From NCBI GenBank assembly GCA_024398875.1, contig JAKSIJ010000016.1:1-64000 (forward strand): a DNA stretch of 64,000 nt, given 5' to 3'. The stretch comes from Fibrobacter sp. GTDB lineage: Bacteria; Fibrobacterota; Fibrobacteria; Fibrobacterales; Fibrobacteraceae. Made by a program: the position numbers and the translations under genes. The notes under the pieces were generated by a model. It was not told where the DNA came from and did not search any database. It saw only the letters and a list, made by a program, of their open reading frames with translations. Of this stretch, positions 56,109 through 64,000 are shown piece by piece (the stretch's first letter is position 1; each line of letters begins with the position of its first letter).

Positions 56109-56281
56109 AAGAATTTATTTGAATTTAGGTGATTATGAAATGCATAATCATAATATGTTCCTCGTGGGACCTTTTTCGCTTGAGGGAAATTCTTCCGCTT
56201 CTTAGGTAGCCCTATCAGCTTTCGTGTCCTTATCACTTTACTATAATGTTTTGCAAAGTTCATACAAAAGGAATCGTTTTT

Positions 56282-57049
56282 ATGAAAAAATTTCTCCTCT
56301 CTACAACTTTTGTCGCGACTTTCGCACTTCTTGCCGCCTGTAGTGATGATTCTGGTGTTTCCGGTAACTCGGGTGCCTGTAGTGATGATTCTTGTGTTTC
56401 CAGTAGCTCGAGTGCAGAGGGAGATGACATGATTGACCCTCGTGATGGCCAAACATACAAGACAGTGACCATCGGTACCCAGACCTGGATGGCACAGAAC
56501 TTGAACTATGCGCCAGACGAAAATCATGTGCACTCCTTGGGTGATTATGCCTGGAGCGGCTGCTATGATAATGAAATATCTAATTGCGCCAAGTACGGTC
56601 ACCTGTACACCTGGGAAGTGGCCATGGATAAGGCTGGTTGCGATTTTTTTAACGATTGCATGAACAGCAATGAAGGCTCTCAGGGTATTTGCCCTGTCGG
56701 CTGGCACCTGCCAAGCAAAGAGGAGTGGGAGACTCTGTTTGCAGTGAGTGGCGGGTTTGTCGCCTGCAAGAATCTAAAGTCCGCCAGTGGTTGGAGAGAA
56801 GGTGGCAATGGCACTGATGCCTACGGCTTTTCGGCTCTCCCTGCAGGCAAAGGCTACGGCTTTTCGGCTCTCTCTGCAGGCAACGTCTATTTCAACAGTG
56901 TTGACTACATCACCCACTTCTGGTCGTCTAGCGAGTTCAATAGCACCCTAGCCTATATCATAGCCTTGGTCTACAACTCCGAGAGTGCCCTCCTGGTCTA
57001 CGAGGATAAGAATCTCGCGCGCTCCGTACGTTGCCTTAAGGACAACTAA
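56282..57049 (+). CDS. FISUMP-domain lipoprotein with internal nine-residue duplication
   Basis: 255 aa from ATG at 56282. Lipobox LAACSDD. A tandem 'CSDDS' pair lies after it. The FISUMP domain has QTWMAQNLNYA, GHLYTWEVAM, CPVGWHLPSKEEWETL and HFWSSSE. The conserved YGFSALPAG motif is duplicated in tandem (YGFSALPAGKGYGFSALSAG), which is unusual and may disturb or extend a loop. It ends SVRCLKDN. Confidence 0.9.
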   Translation: MKKFLLSTTFVATFALLAACSDDSGVSGNSGACSDDSCVSSSSSAEGDDMIDPRDGQTYKTVTIGTQTWMAQNLNYAPDENHVHSLGDYAWSGCYDNEISNCAKYGHLYTWEVAMDKAGCDFFNDCMNSNEGSQGICPVGWHLPSKEEWETLFAVSGGFVACKNLKSASGWREGGNGTDAYGFSALPAGKGYGFSALSAGNVYFNSVDYITHFWSSSEFNSTLAYIIALVYNSESALLVYEDKNLARSVRCLKDN

Positions 57050-57070
57050 AAGTTGAACGTAGGGCAAATA

Positions 57071-57523
57071 TTATTCCAATTGACTTCCTATTGCAAAAAA
57101 TAAAGCAATCGCGGCAATGGTGCATACCATGCCAAATATTCCAATAACCAGGTAGAGGATGAACAACATTTTGGCGGAATTCGTGCTGCCAACTAGTCGT
57201 TTCTTGGTTGTGGGGTAGGTTTGCTTCCAAATGTGGTATAGGTCTACCATAATCCAAATCATTAGGGGAAATATTGGAATGAAAGTGAATGCTCCAACAA
57301 GCCCTAGAATGATTTTTGAAATTCCGCGTCCGGGTCTTTCAAGAAGAAAGTCGTGTATTCCAAAATAGCCAAGAAAGAAGGCAAATAGCGCTGCATGGGT
57401 TGTTTCGACTGTCGCAACCATGTTTGACGGGAAAATGCCTTTTGTTTCTGTTAGGCTTGATCCGCAATAAGCGCAAAAATCGCCCTCGCCAACGTGCTCT
57501 TTTCTACATTTTGGACAGAACAT
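57071..57523 (-). CDS. TM2-domain protein with N-terminal zinc ribbon
   Basis: 150 aa. Two CxxC pairs at the start (MFCPKCRKEH, FCAYCGSS) form a zinc ribbon. The TM2 domain follows: ALFAFFLGYFGIHDFLLERPGRGI, then ILGLVGAFTFIPIFPLMIWIMVDLY with the family D/R-F motif. A third hydrophobic helix ends the protein. Function of the bacterial family is unknown. Confidence 0.85.
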   Translation of the reverse strand: MFCPKCRKEHVGEGDFCAYCGSSLTETKGIFPSNMVATVETTHAALFAFFLGYFGIHDFLLERPGRGISKIILGLVGAFTFIPIFPLMIWIMVDLYHIWKQTYPTTKKRLVGSTNSAKMLFILYLVIGIFGMVCTIAAIALFFAIGSQLE

Positions 57524-57591
57524 ACTACTCCTAATAAAATACGATGATGTGTATAAGATAAATTATTTATTTGAATTTAGGAGCTTTTGGA

Positions 57592-57774
57592 GCGAGATGA
57601 GACAAAAGTCTCACTTCGTTTCGACTTTTGCCCTACGGGTTACATTTACGCGAGATAGACGCCTATCGGCGTCACCGGCTTCGGCTCGGTCATATTGTTT
57701 ATCGGGCAGCGAGATAAGACAAAAGTCTCACGTTGTTTCGACTTTTGCCCTACGGGTTACATTTACGCGAGATT
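57592..57774. repeat. Two 66-bp repeats of the tRNA-associated family
   Basis: Copies at 57592-57657 and 57709-57774 contain the hairpin AAAAGTC...GACTTTT and the block ccctacggg. Both begin and end with gcgagat-type sequence, which also occurs at the 3' end of the neighbouring tRNA-Pro(CGG). The spacer up to 57903 holds further dyads and no gene. Confidence 0.8.
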
Positions 57775-57903
57775 GATGCCCTACGGGCATCCGCAACTTC
57801 GGCTCGGCAATGTCGGTGAGCAAGCTCACCGCCGCTGCGCTCGCCTCGTGTGCTTTCGAACTCACTCCCTACGGTCGTGAATTCTCAAAATCTCGCGTTA
57901 TGA

Positions 57904-57941
57904 CGATACGAAAAGGGACCCATAAAGGGTCCCTTTCCGTA
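57904..57941 (-). terminator. Terminator after tRNA-Pro (CGG)
   Basis: GATACGGAAAGGGACCC / GGGTCCCTTTTCGTATC: a long, nearly perfect stem directly adjoining the tRNA 3' end. Confidence 0.85.
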
Positions 57942-58015
57942 TCGGAATAGCGAGATTCGAACTCACGACCTCTTGCTCCCGAAGCAAGCGCTCTACCAGG
58001 CTGAGCTATATTCCG
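57942..58015 (-). tRNA. tRNA-Pro (CGG)
   Basis: On the minus strand CGGAATATAGCTCAG..., anticodon arm CTTGC-TTCGGGA-GCAAG (CGG), T loop TTCGAAT, end TATTCCGA. The acceptor stem pairs fully; CCA is not encoded. It faces tRNA-Pro(TGG) 3.6 kb away. Confidence 0.95.
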
Positions 58016-58070
58016 TTCTGTGAGGCCAATAATAGTTAAAAAATGGGCTTTTTTAAAGGGGAACGGGTAA

Positions 58071-58523
58071 TTATTTCCGTTTTTTGTCGATTTGGGGCCT
58101 TGGTTTCCCGATTTTTAGAATGCTGGACCCCGCGTTATCGGGTTCTGTGCGGTAGTAGACCACCTTGTTGCTCCACTCGGACCGGACTTTACGGTCGATG
58201 ATTTTCTTCACGTTCCCGTAGCTTGGATTTCCGCCACCGTGGATGATGCGGAGTACGGAAAGCCCTGCGATAATCAGGTCGTCGATGCGGCGTTCTACGG
58301 CTTCGGCGGCTTCATCGGCTGTCATGCCATGGAGGTCGATTTCGTCCTCCGGATTTGGCATTTCCCAGGCTGCCGGATTCCGGCCCATTTTCCGCCCTTT
58401 TTGCTTTATTTTCGGATTGTTTTCGAATTCCTTCGCATTTTTAGCGGCTTCGGCGTCCTTGTCCACAATATGGTGGTTCTTGAGCCACTCCAGCTGCAGG
58501 GATTCTTCTTCATTGTATTCCAT
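58071..58523 (-). CDS. Smr-domain protein
   Basis: 150 aa. The Smr (MutS2 C-terminal-like) domain is shown by EIDLHGMTADEAAEAVERRI and the second motif LRIIHGGGNPSYG, where the usual HGxGxG is changed. A charged N-terminal helix precedes it. Smr domains nick or cut nucleic acid. It may be involved in RNA or DNA turnover; the altered motif leaves activity uncertain. Confidence 0.85.
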   Translation of the reverse strand: MEYNEEESLQLEWLKNHHIVDKDAEAAKNAKEFENNPKIKQKGRKMGRNPAAWEMPNPEDEIDLHGMTADEAAEAVERRIDDLIIAGLSVLRIIHGGGNPSYGNVKKIIDRKVRSEWSNKVVYYRTEPDNAGSSILKIGKPRPQIDKKRK

Positions 58524-58537
58524 ATCGCAATTATACC

Positions 58538-59401
58538 TTAATTTTCAATGCAGAAATTTCGATGGTAGTTCCAGCACCACTGCTCGGGATGTTTCTTTAT
58601 CCAGCCTTCGATTTCCCGCGCGATGCCTTGCACGAGATCCATTTCGCCTGCTTCCGAGGCAGCTGTTTTGGGCGGGTAGTAGTTTTCGAACTGCACCACA
58701 TGCTGTCGTTTTTTTCGGCCCTTTTCGTCAGTCGCCATTTCGCAGAAGGTGCGGAAGGTGACGATTCCAGCGCCCATTTGGTTCGCCTTGACGGGGAGCC
58801 GGAGGTAGAGGGTGGTTTCTTGTCCGAAAAGTTCGACGGTGTTTCCGCGGGCGTCCTTGGCCTGATCCACCACCATGGCCAGGATTCCCTTGGTCTTGAA
58901 GAGGCTGCGGAGGACGGAGGAAACTTCATCGGTGCTGTACTCGTGAAGGTTTGAATCTTGCCGAAAATTTTGGAGGATGCGGGTGAGTGCCTTGTTTTTG
59001 AATGGGTTAGTAACGAGGTGCACATGCTGGCTGTAGCGGCAAAGACTCCGGTGGAGGTTCTCAAATGCTCCTTGGTGGATGCTGAGGGCGACGATGGGCC
59101 CCTGGGCGAGGGCTTCCCGAATTACATCCTCATTTTCATAACGAACCCGCTTTATGGCGCTTGGCATCCGTGCAAGCAACCGGTAGCTATCGATTCCGTT
59201 CCAGTAAAGAGATTTGAAGACTTCTTTTGCAGAAACATCATCAAAACCGCATTTCTTCAAGTGCTTTTCTACACGGCCGTAGGCACGTCTTTTATGGGTG
59301 GCTTTATAGATGGGGTGAAAAATCGTAAAAAGAAGATTAAGAATGGCGTCGGGTAGCCGCAGAAAGAAATGAAATGTTAATTTATACAAAATCCATTTCA
59401 T
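58538..59401 (-). CDS. LpxL/HtrB-like lysophospholipid acyltransferase
   Basis: 287 aa. SIHQGAFENLH carries the acyltransferase HX4(D/E) motif; AMVVDQAKDARGN and VELFG follow as in the lipid A late acyltransferases. The N-terminus is a hydrophobic, membrane-associated segment. It would transfer a secondary acyl chain to lipid A or a related lipid at the inner membrane. The start overlaps the pyrophosphorylase stop by 4 bp. Confidence 0.85.
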   Translation of the reverse strand: MKWILYKLTFHFFLRLPDAILNLLFTIFHPIYKATHKRRAYGRVEKHLKKCGFDDVSAKEVFKSLYWNGIDSYRLLARMPSAIKRVRYENEDVIREALAQGPIVALSIHQGAFENLHRSLCRYSQHVHLVTNPFKNKALTRILQNFRQDSNLHEYSTDEVSSVLRSLFKTKGILAMVVDQAKDARGNTVELFGQETTLYLRLPVKANQMGAGIVTFRTFCEMATDEKGRKKRQHVVQFENYYPPKTAASEAGEMDLVQGIAREIEGWIKKHPEQWCWNYHRNFCIEN

Positions 59402-60735
59402 TCATCAAATTCCAGAATGCCTCTTCCCAGTTCTCTCTCGAACAATCTGCGGGTCAATCCTTCGCCAGCGTAGCTGAGGGAAGGAGAAATCTCGTAGAGC
59501 TTGTGGGGGTTCACTTCCACATGTGCTTTCTCCAACCATTCCCGATGGAGTTTTCCAATCATGATGCGGGCGGTCTTGGGAGAATCTACGCCCTCGGCAT
59601 TTTTCACGGGGGAGAATTCCTCTTCGCGGACTACGCCGAAGGGCAGCATGGACCCGAGAAGCGGGAATGCGTCGAACAGGAACTGCTCGAACTTCCAGCA
59701 ATTATCGATGCCGCAGACTTTTTTGCGGGCGGTGTGCCACGGGAGGCGGGAGGTCTGGAGTTTCCGGATGCCTTCAATCTTGAAGAGATGTACGGCGATG
59801 TTGCCGCCATCAAACGTGAGGCTTCCGTCGGCGTTCGTCATGTCGCGGAAGTTATCGGGAAGGTCGCTGTATTCCACAACGCCGGGCTTCCCGTCCTGGA
59901 AGGCGAAAATGCCCACCCGTTCCTGAGGGCCAGCCTTATGAACTACCTTTGAGGCGCTGATGGCGTGGCCGTCGGCTGCGAGCGCGCCGATGAATGCAGG
60001 GTCGCAGATGCGGCAGAGGGCGTTATCCACGCTGTAGAGGAACAGATAGCGGATGCCTTTTTCCACAAGCCAAGCGAGAGTTCCGCTTTGGGCGAGGGCT
60101 CGGAAACATCCACCGTTTCCATCGGGCACCAGTGCCAGATGGTCTTCTCCATCCAGGACCGCTTTCCCATTGGGGTCCAGAGCGCAGATGGTTCCCTGCT
60201 CGAAGAATCGAATGTCATCCCGGTCCATTCCAAAGAAGGAGTTCTCCTCAAAGAAATTGACGGTAGCCTTATGATTCAGTGGGCTCGTCATGATGCACCA
60301 GGGAATGGGGTGGCCGACTTGTGCTCCCAGATTCTTGATGCGTTCCGCCTGCAACTGGAACAAACTCTTATGGCTGGGGAGACCAATGTCGAACATGCCC
60401 TTGGGACCTTCAAAGCCTAGTCGGGAACCTTGTCCTCCAGCAACCAGGAATGCTGCCACCTGTCCCTTGCCTAAAACAACTTCTCCGGTCTCTTTCCAGA
60501 AATCGTAGCGGAGGTCGTCTTCTGCGATTTTCCAAGGCATGGGGCGAAGTTCGCCTGCTACATTCTTGCTTAAATCCGCAGTGGATTTTTCTGCATGGAG
60601 TTGCTTCAGTTCTTCCCAATCCTGGGAGGCGATGTCCCGTTCCAAGTTTGCGCGGGCGTCTCCACTTAATGTCTCTAAATGAGCCGCTAGAGCGTCTTGC
60701 CCAGCCGCTTTCAGGGTTTTAATCAAATCACTCAT
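59398..60735 (-). CDS. UDP-sugar pyrophosphorylase (UAP1/UGPase-like)
   Basis: 445 aa, eukaryote-type UDPGP family rather than GlmU or GalU. Motifs: FLVAGGQGSRLGFEGPKGMF, the substrate loop LALVPDGNGGCFRAL and the SVDNALCRICDP segment. Such enzymes make UDP-GlcNAc, UDP-Glc or similar nucleotides. Its place between mraY and an LPS-type acyltransferase suggests envelope precursor supply, which is inference. The substrate is not determined. Confidence 0.85.
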   Translation of the reverse strand: MSDLIKTLKAAGQDALAAHLETLSGDARANLERDIASQDWEELKQLHAEKSTADLSKNVAGELRPMPWKIAEDDLRYDFWKETGEVVLGKGQVAAFLVAGGQGSRLGFEGPKGMFDIGLPSHKSLFQLQAERIKNLGAQVGHPIPWCIMTSPLNHKATVNFFEENSFFGMDRDDIRFFEQGTICALDPNGKAVLDGEDHLALVPDGNGGCFRALAQSGTLAWLVEKGIRYLFLYSVDNALCRICDPAFIGALAADGHAISASKVVHKAGPQERVGIFAFQDGKPGVVEYSDLPDNFRDMTNADGSLTFDGGNIAVHLFKIEGIRKLQTSRLPWHTARKKVCGIDNCWKFEQFLFDAFPLLGSMLPFGVVREEEFSPVKNAEGVDSPKTARIMIGKLHREWLEKAHVEVNPHKLYEISPSLSYAGEGLTRRLFERELGRGILEFDE

Positions 60736-60747
60736 AAATAAACTCTA

Positions 60748-61896
60748 CTACCGGATGCCGAAGAAGATGACCATGCTGAAGATGAGGGCGAAAACACTCA
60801 CCAGATGCATGCGCCACACGATTTTGGAATTCATCAGTGGCTTGCTGGGGAAGTTGCCTTCCCACTTTTTCTGATAATGGTGGTGGAGCGGGGCGCAGAG
60901 GAAAATGCGCCGGCCGGTTCCCGTGGTCTTCTTGGTGAACTTGAACCATAGAATCTGAAGTAGCACGGAACAAGCCTCAGCAATGATGATGATGCACACG
61001 ATGGGGAGGAATAGCCCGGCCTGAACCAAGATGAACATGATGCCGATGGCTGCACCAAAACCCACGGAACCTGCGTCACCCATGTAGATTTCTGCCGGAG
61101 GGCTGTTGAACCACAGGTAGGCGAGGAGTGCCCCTGCAATGGACATGGCGAGAGGGAACAATTCGTCACAGCCTGGGAGGTAGGGAACGCTCAGGTATTG
61201 TGTGAAGATGAAGTTTCCGCTGACATAAGCCACTGCGCCAACAAAGACCATGCTGGTAAGAATTGGCACGGAAACAAGGCTGTCCAGACCATCAGTAAAG
61301 TTGGTTCCATTGGCGGAAGCCGCGATGACGAAGGTCATGAACGCGACGAATATCCAGTTGGGGAGGTGCAGCTGGAACACTTCAATGGGGCAGAAGGGAA
61401 TGGTCAAATCGCCCTTGAGTTCAGGAATGAACTTGTAGCAGAGAATGGCCACCACTAGGCTGAACAGGAAATAGAGGAAAAGGCGCAGACTGCTGGAAAT
61501 GCCGTCCGCCTTGTCCATGTAATCGGCGGCTTTCAGCTTTCCAAGCTTAATCAGGCGTTTTGCTTTCACTTTGGCAATATCATCAATGGCACCAACGGCG
61601 CTAAACAACGCGAGAATCACTAGCGTTGGGATGGTGTAGTTGTTCATCTGGCACACCAGCAGGGATACAACTTCTACAACCACAACCAGAAGGAGACCTC
61701 CCATAATCGGAGGAGACTTGGTTTTCCCATCCTTATCAAAATCGCTGGTGGCGTCCAGTTTCTGCAGGCAGCGGATGTACTTGGGCATAAAGAACAGCAC
61801 CAAGACGATGGAGAGCATGGCTGCTACGCCGGCGCGGAATAGACGGCCATCGAAAAGATCAATACTTGTGATATGATAAAGCCAATGACAGAGCAT
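60748..61896 (-). CDS. mraY: Phospho-N-acetylmuramoyl-pentapeptide-transferase
   Basis: 382 aa with about ten membrane helices. Forms lipid I from UDP-MurNAc-pentapeptide and undecaprenyl phosphate. Motifs: SDFDKDGKTKSPPIMGGLL, SANGTNFTDGLDSL, AEIYMGDAGSVGFGAAIG and the C-terminal PLHHHYQKKW. It is away from the usual dcw cluster in this window. Directly upstream is an aattatgaatt repeat. Confidence 0.95.
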   Translation of the reverse strand: MLCHWLYHITSIDLFDGRLFRAGVAAMLSIVLVLFFMPKYIRCLQKLDATSDFDKDGKTKSPPIMGGLLLVVVVEVVSLLVCQMNNYTIPTLVILALFSAVGAIDDIAKVKAKRLIKLGKLKAADYMDKADGISSSLRLFLYFLFSLVVAILCYKFIPELKGDLTIPFCPIEVFQLHLPNWIFVAFMTFVIAASANGTNFTDGLDSLVSVPILTSMVFVGAVAYVSGNFIFTQYLSVPYLPGCDELFPLAMSIAGALLAYLWFNSPPAEIYMGDAGSVGFGAAIGIMFILVQAGLFLPIVCIIIIAEACSVLLQILWFKFTKKTTGTGRRIFLCAPLHHHYQKKWEGNFPSKPLMNSKIVWRMHLVSVFALIFSMVIFFGIR

Positions 61897-61897
61897 A

Positions 61898-61931
61898 ATA
61901 CTAATTATGAATTATGAGTTATGAATTATGA
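61898..61931. repeat. aattatgaatt-type intergenic repeat
   Basis: Alternating aattatgaattatgagtt units just 5' of mraY; same family as the others in the window. Confidence 0.75.
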
Positions 61932-62023
61932 GAATGGTTTCTAACGAAATTTTTTCAAGTAAAAAATAAAATAAAGCTGTTTTTTTGGCTTGTTTTGGGC
62001 CTAGATTTGCTAAATTATAGGGT

Positions 62024-62374
62024 ATGAGTGAATTGCATATTGATTGCCCCCACTGCGGCTCCAGTTTTAATGTGGATATTGACGGGGAACCCTCCAGCAT
62101 GATGGTGTTTTCCTGCGCAAAATGCCAAACGCCATTGATGTACTTTAACGGAGAGACTGCGGAACTGGATCGGGAGGAGTTTGCTCACCTGCGGAAGCGG
62201 CTTTCCAAGGTGCTGGATGTGGTGATGCGTCAGGATGGCTCCGTTAGCGAGGTCGCTCAGTCCCTGAAGAAGATGGTGGATGCGTCCAATCACGAAATTA
62301 CGGATGAGGCACTGGAAAAACTTCAGAAGGACTTGGCCGAGATGGATGCGGACAGTTTTTTGGAAAAACTGTAG
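62024..62374 (+). CDS. Zinc-ribbon protein, unknown
   Basis: 116 aa. An N-terminal finger with CPHC...CAKC resembles the MJ0042-type zinc ribbon. The rest is helical and charged (EEFAHLRKRLSKVLDVVMRQ, EITDEALEKLQKDLAEM). No catalytic motif was seen. It starts 127 bp from mraY, divergently, and lies 47 bp before the LysE-type gene. Confidence 0.75.
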   Translation: MSELHIDCPHCGSSFNVDIDGEPSSMMVFSCAKCQTPLMYFNGETAELDREEFAHLRKRLSKVLDVVMRQDGSVSEVAQSLKKMVDASNHEITDEALEKLQKDLAEMDADSFLEKL

Positions 62375-62421
62375 AATTTATGATGGCGCTGTAAATTGCG
62401 TCGCACAGATGGTTCGTCAAC

Positions 62422-63141
62422 ATGATTGAATTTTTCATTGCGGCTCTTGTTGTGGCCATCGCGCCTGGACCGGACAATCTTTTTGTCTTGGCCCAAAGTG
62501 CTACCTACGGCGCCAAGGCCGGATTTTCCATCATTGCGGGGCTTTGTACCGGGATTTTCTTCCAGACGTGTTTTTTGGTGGCGGGGGTTTCTGCACTGCT
62601 TGCCGCAAGTCCCAAGGCTTTTTTTGCGCTCCAGTGTCTCGGAGCCGCATACCTTCTATATCTTGCCTACAAAAGTTTTACGGTGCGCACAGGAACCATC
62701 AGCAGCGATAGAATGACGGTGAGTGAGACGTCTACTGCGGGCGTGGCAGCCTCGCCGGAGGGCTGTGCTGCAACTGCATCGGACGAGGAAACTGCGTCGG
62801 ACGTTACTGCCGCGTCGAACAGTGCTGCTGCGGAGATTTCAAAATGCCGGCTTTACGCTCGCGGAATCATCATGAACATGACGAACCCGAAGGCGGTCCT
62901 CTTTGTGCTTTCCTTCATTCCGCCGGCAGTGGATTTGAACCGGAAAATCCATCCGGCCCTTCAGACGTTCATTTTGGGCGGTGAATTCATCTGCGCCACA
63001 TTCATCATCTTCGGAAGTGTGGCTCTGTTGGCCGGTGCTGTGAAAAGGTTCCTACTGAATAGCCCTAAGGCGAACCGCAATCTGAACTGGTTCAGCGGTG
63101 TCGTCTTTATTTTCCTGGCTGTGACACTGTTCGTGTTGTAG
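62422..63141 (+). CDS. LysE/RhtB-family amino-acid exporter with charged insert
   Basis: 239 aa. The N-terminal FIAALVVAIAPGPDNLFVLAQS is the LysE/RhtB signature, and the last helices (YARGIIMNMTNPKAVLFVLSFIPP) fit. About 40 residues in the middle (roughly 95-140) are rich in Ala, Ser, Thr and Glu, making it longer than typical family members (about 205-210 aa). The insert falls in a cytoplasmic loop. The substrate is unknown. Confidence 0.85.
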   Translation: MIEFFIAALVVAIAPGPDNLFVLAQSATYGAKAGFSIIAGLCTGIFFQTCFLVAGVSALLAASPKAFFALQCLGAAYLLYLAYKSFTVRTGTISSDRMTVSETSTAGVAASPEGCAATASDEETASDVTAASNSAAAEISKCRLYARGIIMNMTNPKAVLFVLSFIPPAVDLNRKIHPALQTFILGGEFICATFIIFGSVALLAGAVKRFLLNSPKANRNLNWFSGVVFIFLAVTLFVL

Positions 63142-63207
63142 AAGGAATGGCTTCGGGACAGATTTTGCCAGAGGCTTTGCTGCTTTCTGCTTGAGTTCCT
63201 GTGGATT

Positions 63208-63999
63208 TTACAGTTGCTTGGCTACTAAATCCAGAATTTTCTGGATGGCGACTTCTGGCGCTTCCTCGGTATCACCGCCTGCAGCGCGGGTATGGCCGCC
63301 ACCGCCGAATTCCTTGGCAATGGCGTTCACATCTACCACATAGTTGCTGCGGAGGCTGATTTTATACTTCCCGTTTACGGGATAAAGGAAGATGGTGACT
63401 TCTGTGCCGCCCACTTCACGCAGGGTGTCGATGACGTTGCTGAGTTCCACCGGAGTGACACTGAAGCGGTCCATGTCCGCTTGGGAGATGTAGCTGTAGA
63501 CGACTTTTCCATCAAGACCTAGTTTGCAATTTTGCAGTACAAATCCTGTGACCAGAGTTTGTTTGTAGGTGCGGGTGTAGTAGGTTTCGTTCACGATTTT
63601 TGCGAAGTCCACGCCCTTTTCGATGAGGTCGCCCACAACTTGCATAGTGCGTTTCCCTGTGCAGCTGTATTTGAAGGCTCCGGTATCGTGTACGATGCCG
63701 AGATAGAGGCAACTTGCAGTTTCCTTGCTTATTTTTGCAGGGTCTAGCTGGAAGTAGAGAACTTCGCTTGCAGAACTGGCGTTTGGCTCCACGATGTTTG
63801 TGTTGCAGAGATTTAGCGGGTTACTGATGTGATGGTCGATGTTGCAAGTGATGCGGGCCTTTTTGATACAATCCGCACCATTGGCGCCAACTCGTTCAAA
63901 AGAAGGCGTATCCAGAAGGAATGCCAAGTCGTAAATTCCGTCGTTGTTGGCACAATTTTCGCCACCGTCGCAACTTTTTTCGCCGCAGTCGCCTGCGCT
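63208..63999 (-). CDS. nrnA: DHH-family NrnA-like phosphoesterase, 5' end outside window
   Basis: The C-terminal ~260 residues are in the window and the frame remains open to the edge. The DHH motif reads CNIDHHISN; the DHHA1 domain ends in KEFGGGGHTRAAGG. NrnA degrades nanoRNA and hydrolyses pAp. An unusual Cys-rich stretch (about GDCGEKSCDGGENCANND) lies before the LAFLLDTPSF strand, where other NrnA proteins have a short loop; it is an insert or extended linker. Active-site residues in the missing part cannot be checked. Confidence 0.85.
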   Translation of the reverse strand, partial: SAGDCGEKSCDGGENCANNDGIYDLAFLLDTPSFERVGANGADCIKKARITCNIDHHISNPLNLCNTNIVEPNASSASEVLYFQLDPAKISKETASCLYLGIVHDTGAFKYSCTGKRTMQVVGDLIEKGVDFAKIVNETYYTRTYKQTLVTGFVLQNCKLGLDGKVVYSYISQADMDRFSVTPVELSNVIDTLREVGGTEVTIFLYPVNGKYKISLRSNYVVDVNAIAKEFGGGGHTRAAGGDTEEAPEVAIQKILDLVAKQL

Positions 64000-64000
64000 G

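Noticed and set aside
54334-58015. Prophage or integrative element at tRNA-Pro
   Set aside because: No integrase, phage structural or transfer gene is present; only repeats and FISUMP/TM2 genes.

Overview
The window looks like a chromosomal segment of a Fibrobacter species (phylum Fibrobacterota), close to F. succinogenes. The evidence is four FISUMP-domain proteins (the Fibrobacter succinogenes major paralogous domain), poly-serine linkers, secreted proteins with type IX-like C-terminal domains, a family of short AT-rich 'aattcaaaatt' intergenic repeats, and a lexA promoter with TGC-N9-CA type boxes. Genes are dense on both strands and the core is housekeeping.

Layout. 0-14 kb: a partial FISUMP gene, an RluA-type pseudouridine synthase, a giant TPR/transglutaminase lipoprotein, gapA, a partner-switching cluster (STAS, SpoIIE phosphatase-kinase fusion, second SpoIIE phosphatase, second STAS) running into a cobA-hemD fusion, then xseA. 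14-22 kb: an envelope lipoprotein/OmpA pair, an orphan Phd-like antitoxin, initiator tRNA, pgsA, recN, trmB, an MBL-fold hydrolase and xth. 22-29 kb: a potABCD polyamine transporter with an aminotransferase, and trmFO. 29-34 kb: a FISUMP lipoprotein, a type III toxin-antitoxin module, and a stand-alone trpB2 behind an attenuator. 34-44 kb: rpiA, slyD-like PPIase, phosphoesterase, rlmH, glyQS, ogt, a signal-peptidase-like gene, lepA, a cyclophilin and a histone-H1-like zinc-finger protein. 44-54 kb: lexA, a LysR/AspT-type transporter pair between two copies of a structured repeat, two secreted proteins (one a beta-helix lyase candidate), purF and a flavin reductase. 54-58 kb: two FISUMP lipoproteins between two convergent tRNA-Pro genes and related repeats. 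58-64 kb: smr, a lipid A-type acyltransferase, a UDP-sugar pyrophosphorylase, mraY, a LysE-type exporter and partial nrnA.

The most interesting signals are: (1) a TenpIN/ToxIN-like type III toxin-antitoxin locus at 30.8-31.4 kb, with two 51-nt repeats that can each form an H-type pseudoknot, then a terminator and a ToxN-fold gene; (2) a complete trp attenuator before trpB2, with a 15-residue leader peptide holding three consecutive Trp codons and mutually exclusive hairpins; (3) intergenic-type repeats inserted in frame in the CobA part of the cobA-hemD fusion; (4) a signal peptidase I homologue next to lepA in which both catalytic-dyad positions are replaced; (5) an initiator tRNA with an extra base in its T stem. 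All calls come from reading the sequence; no database search was run.
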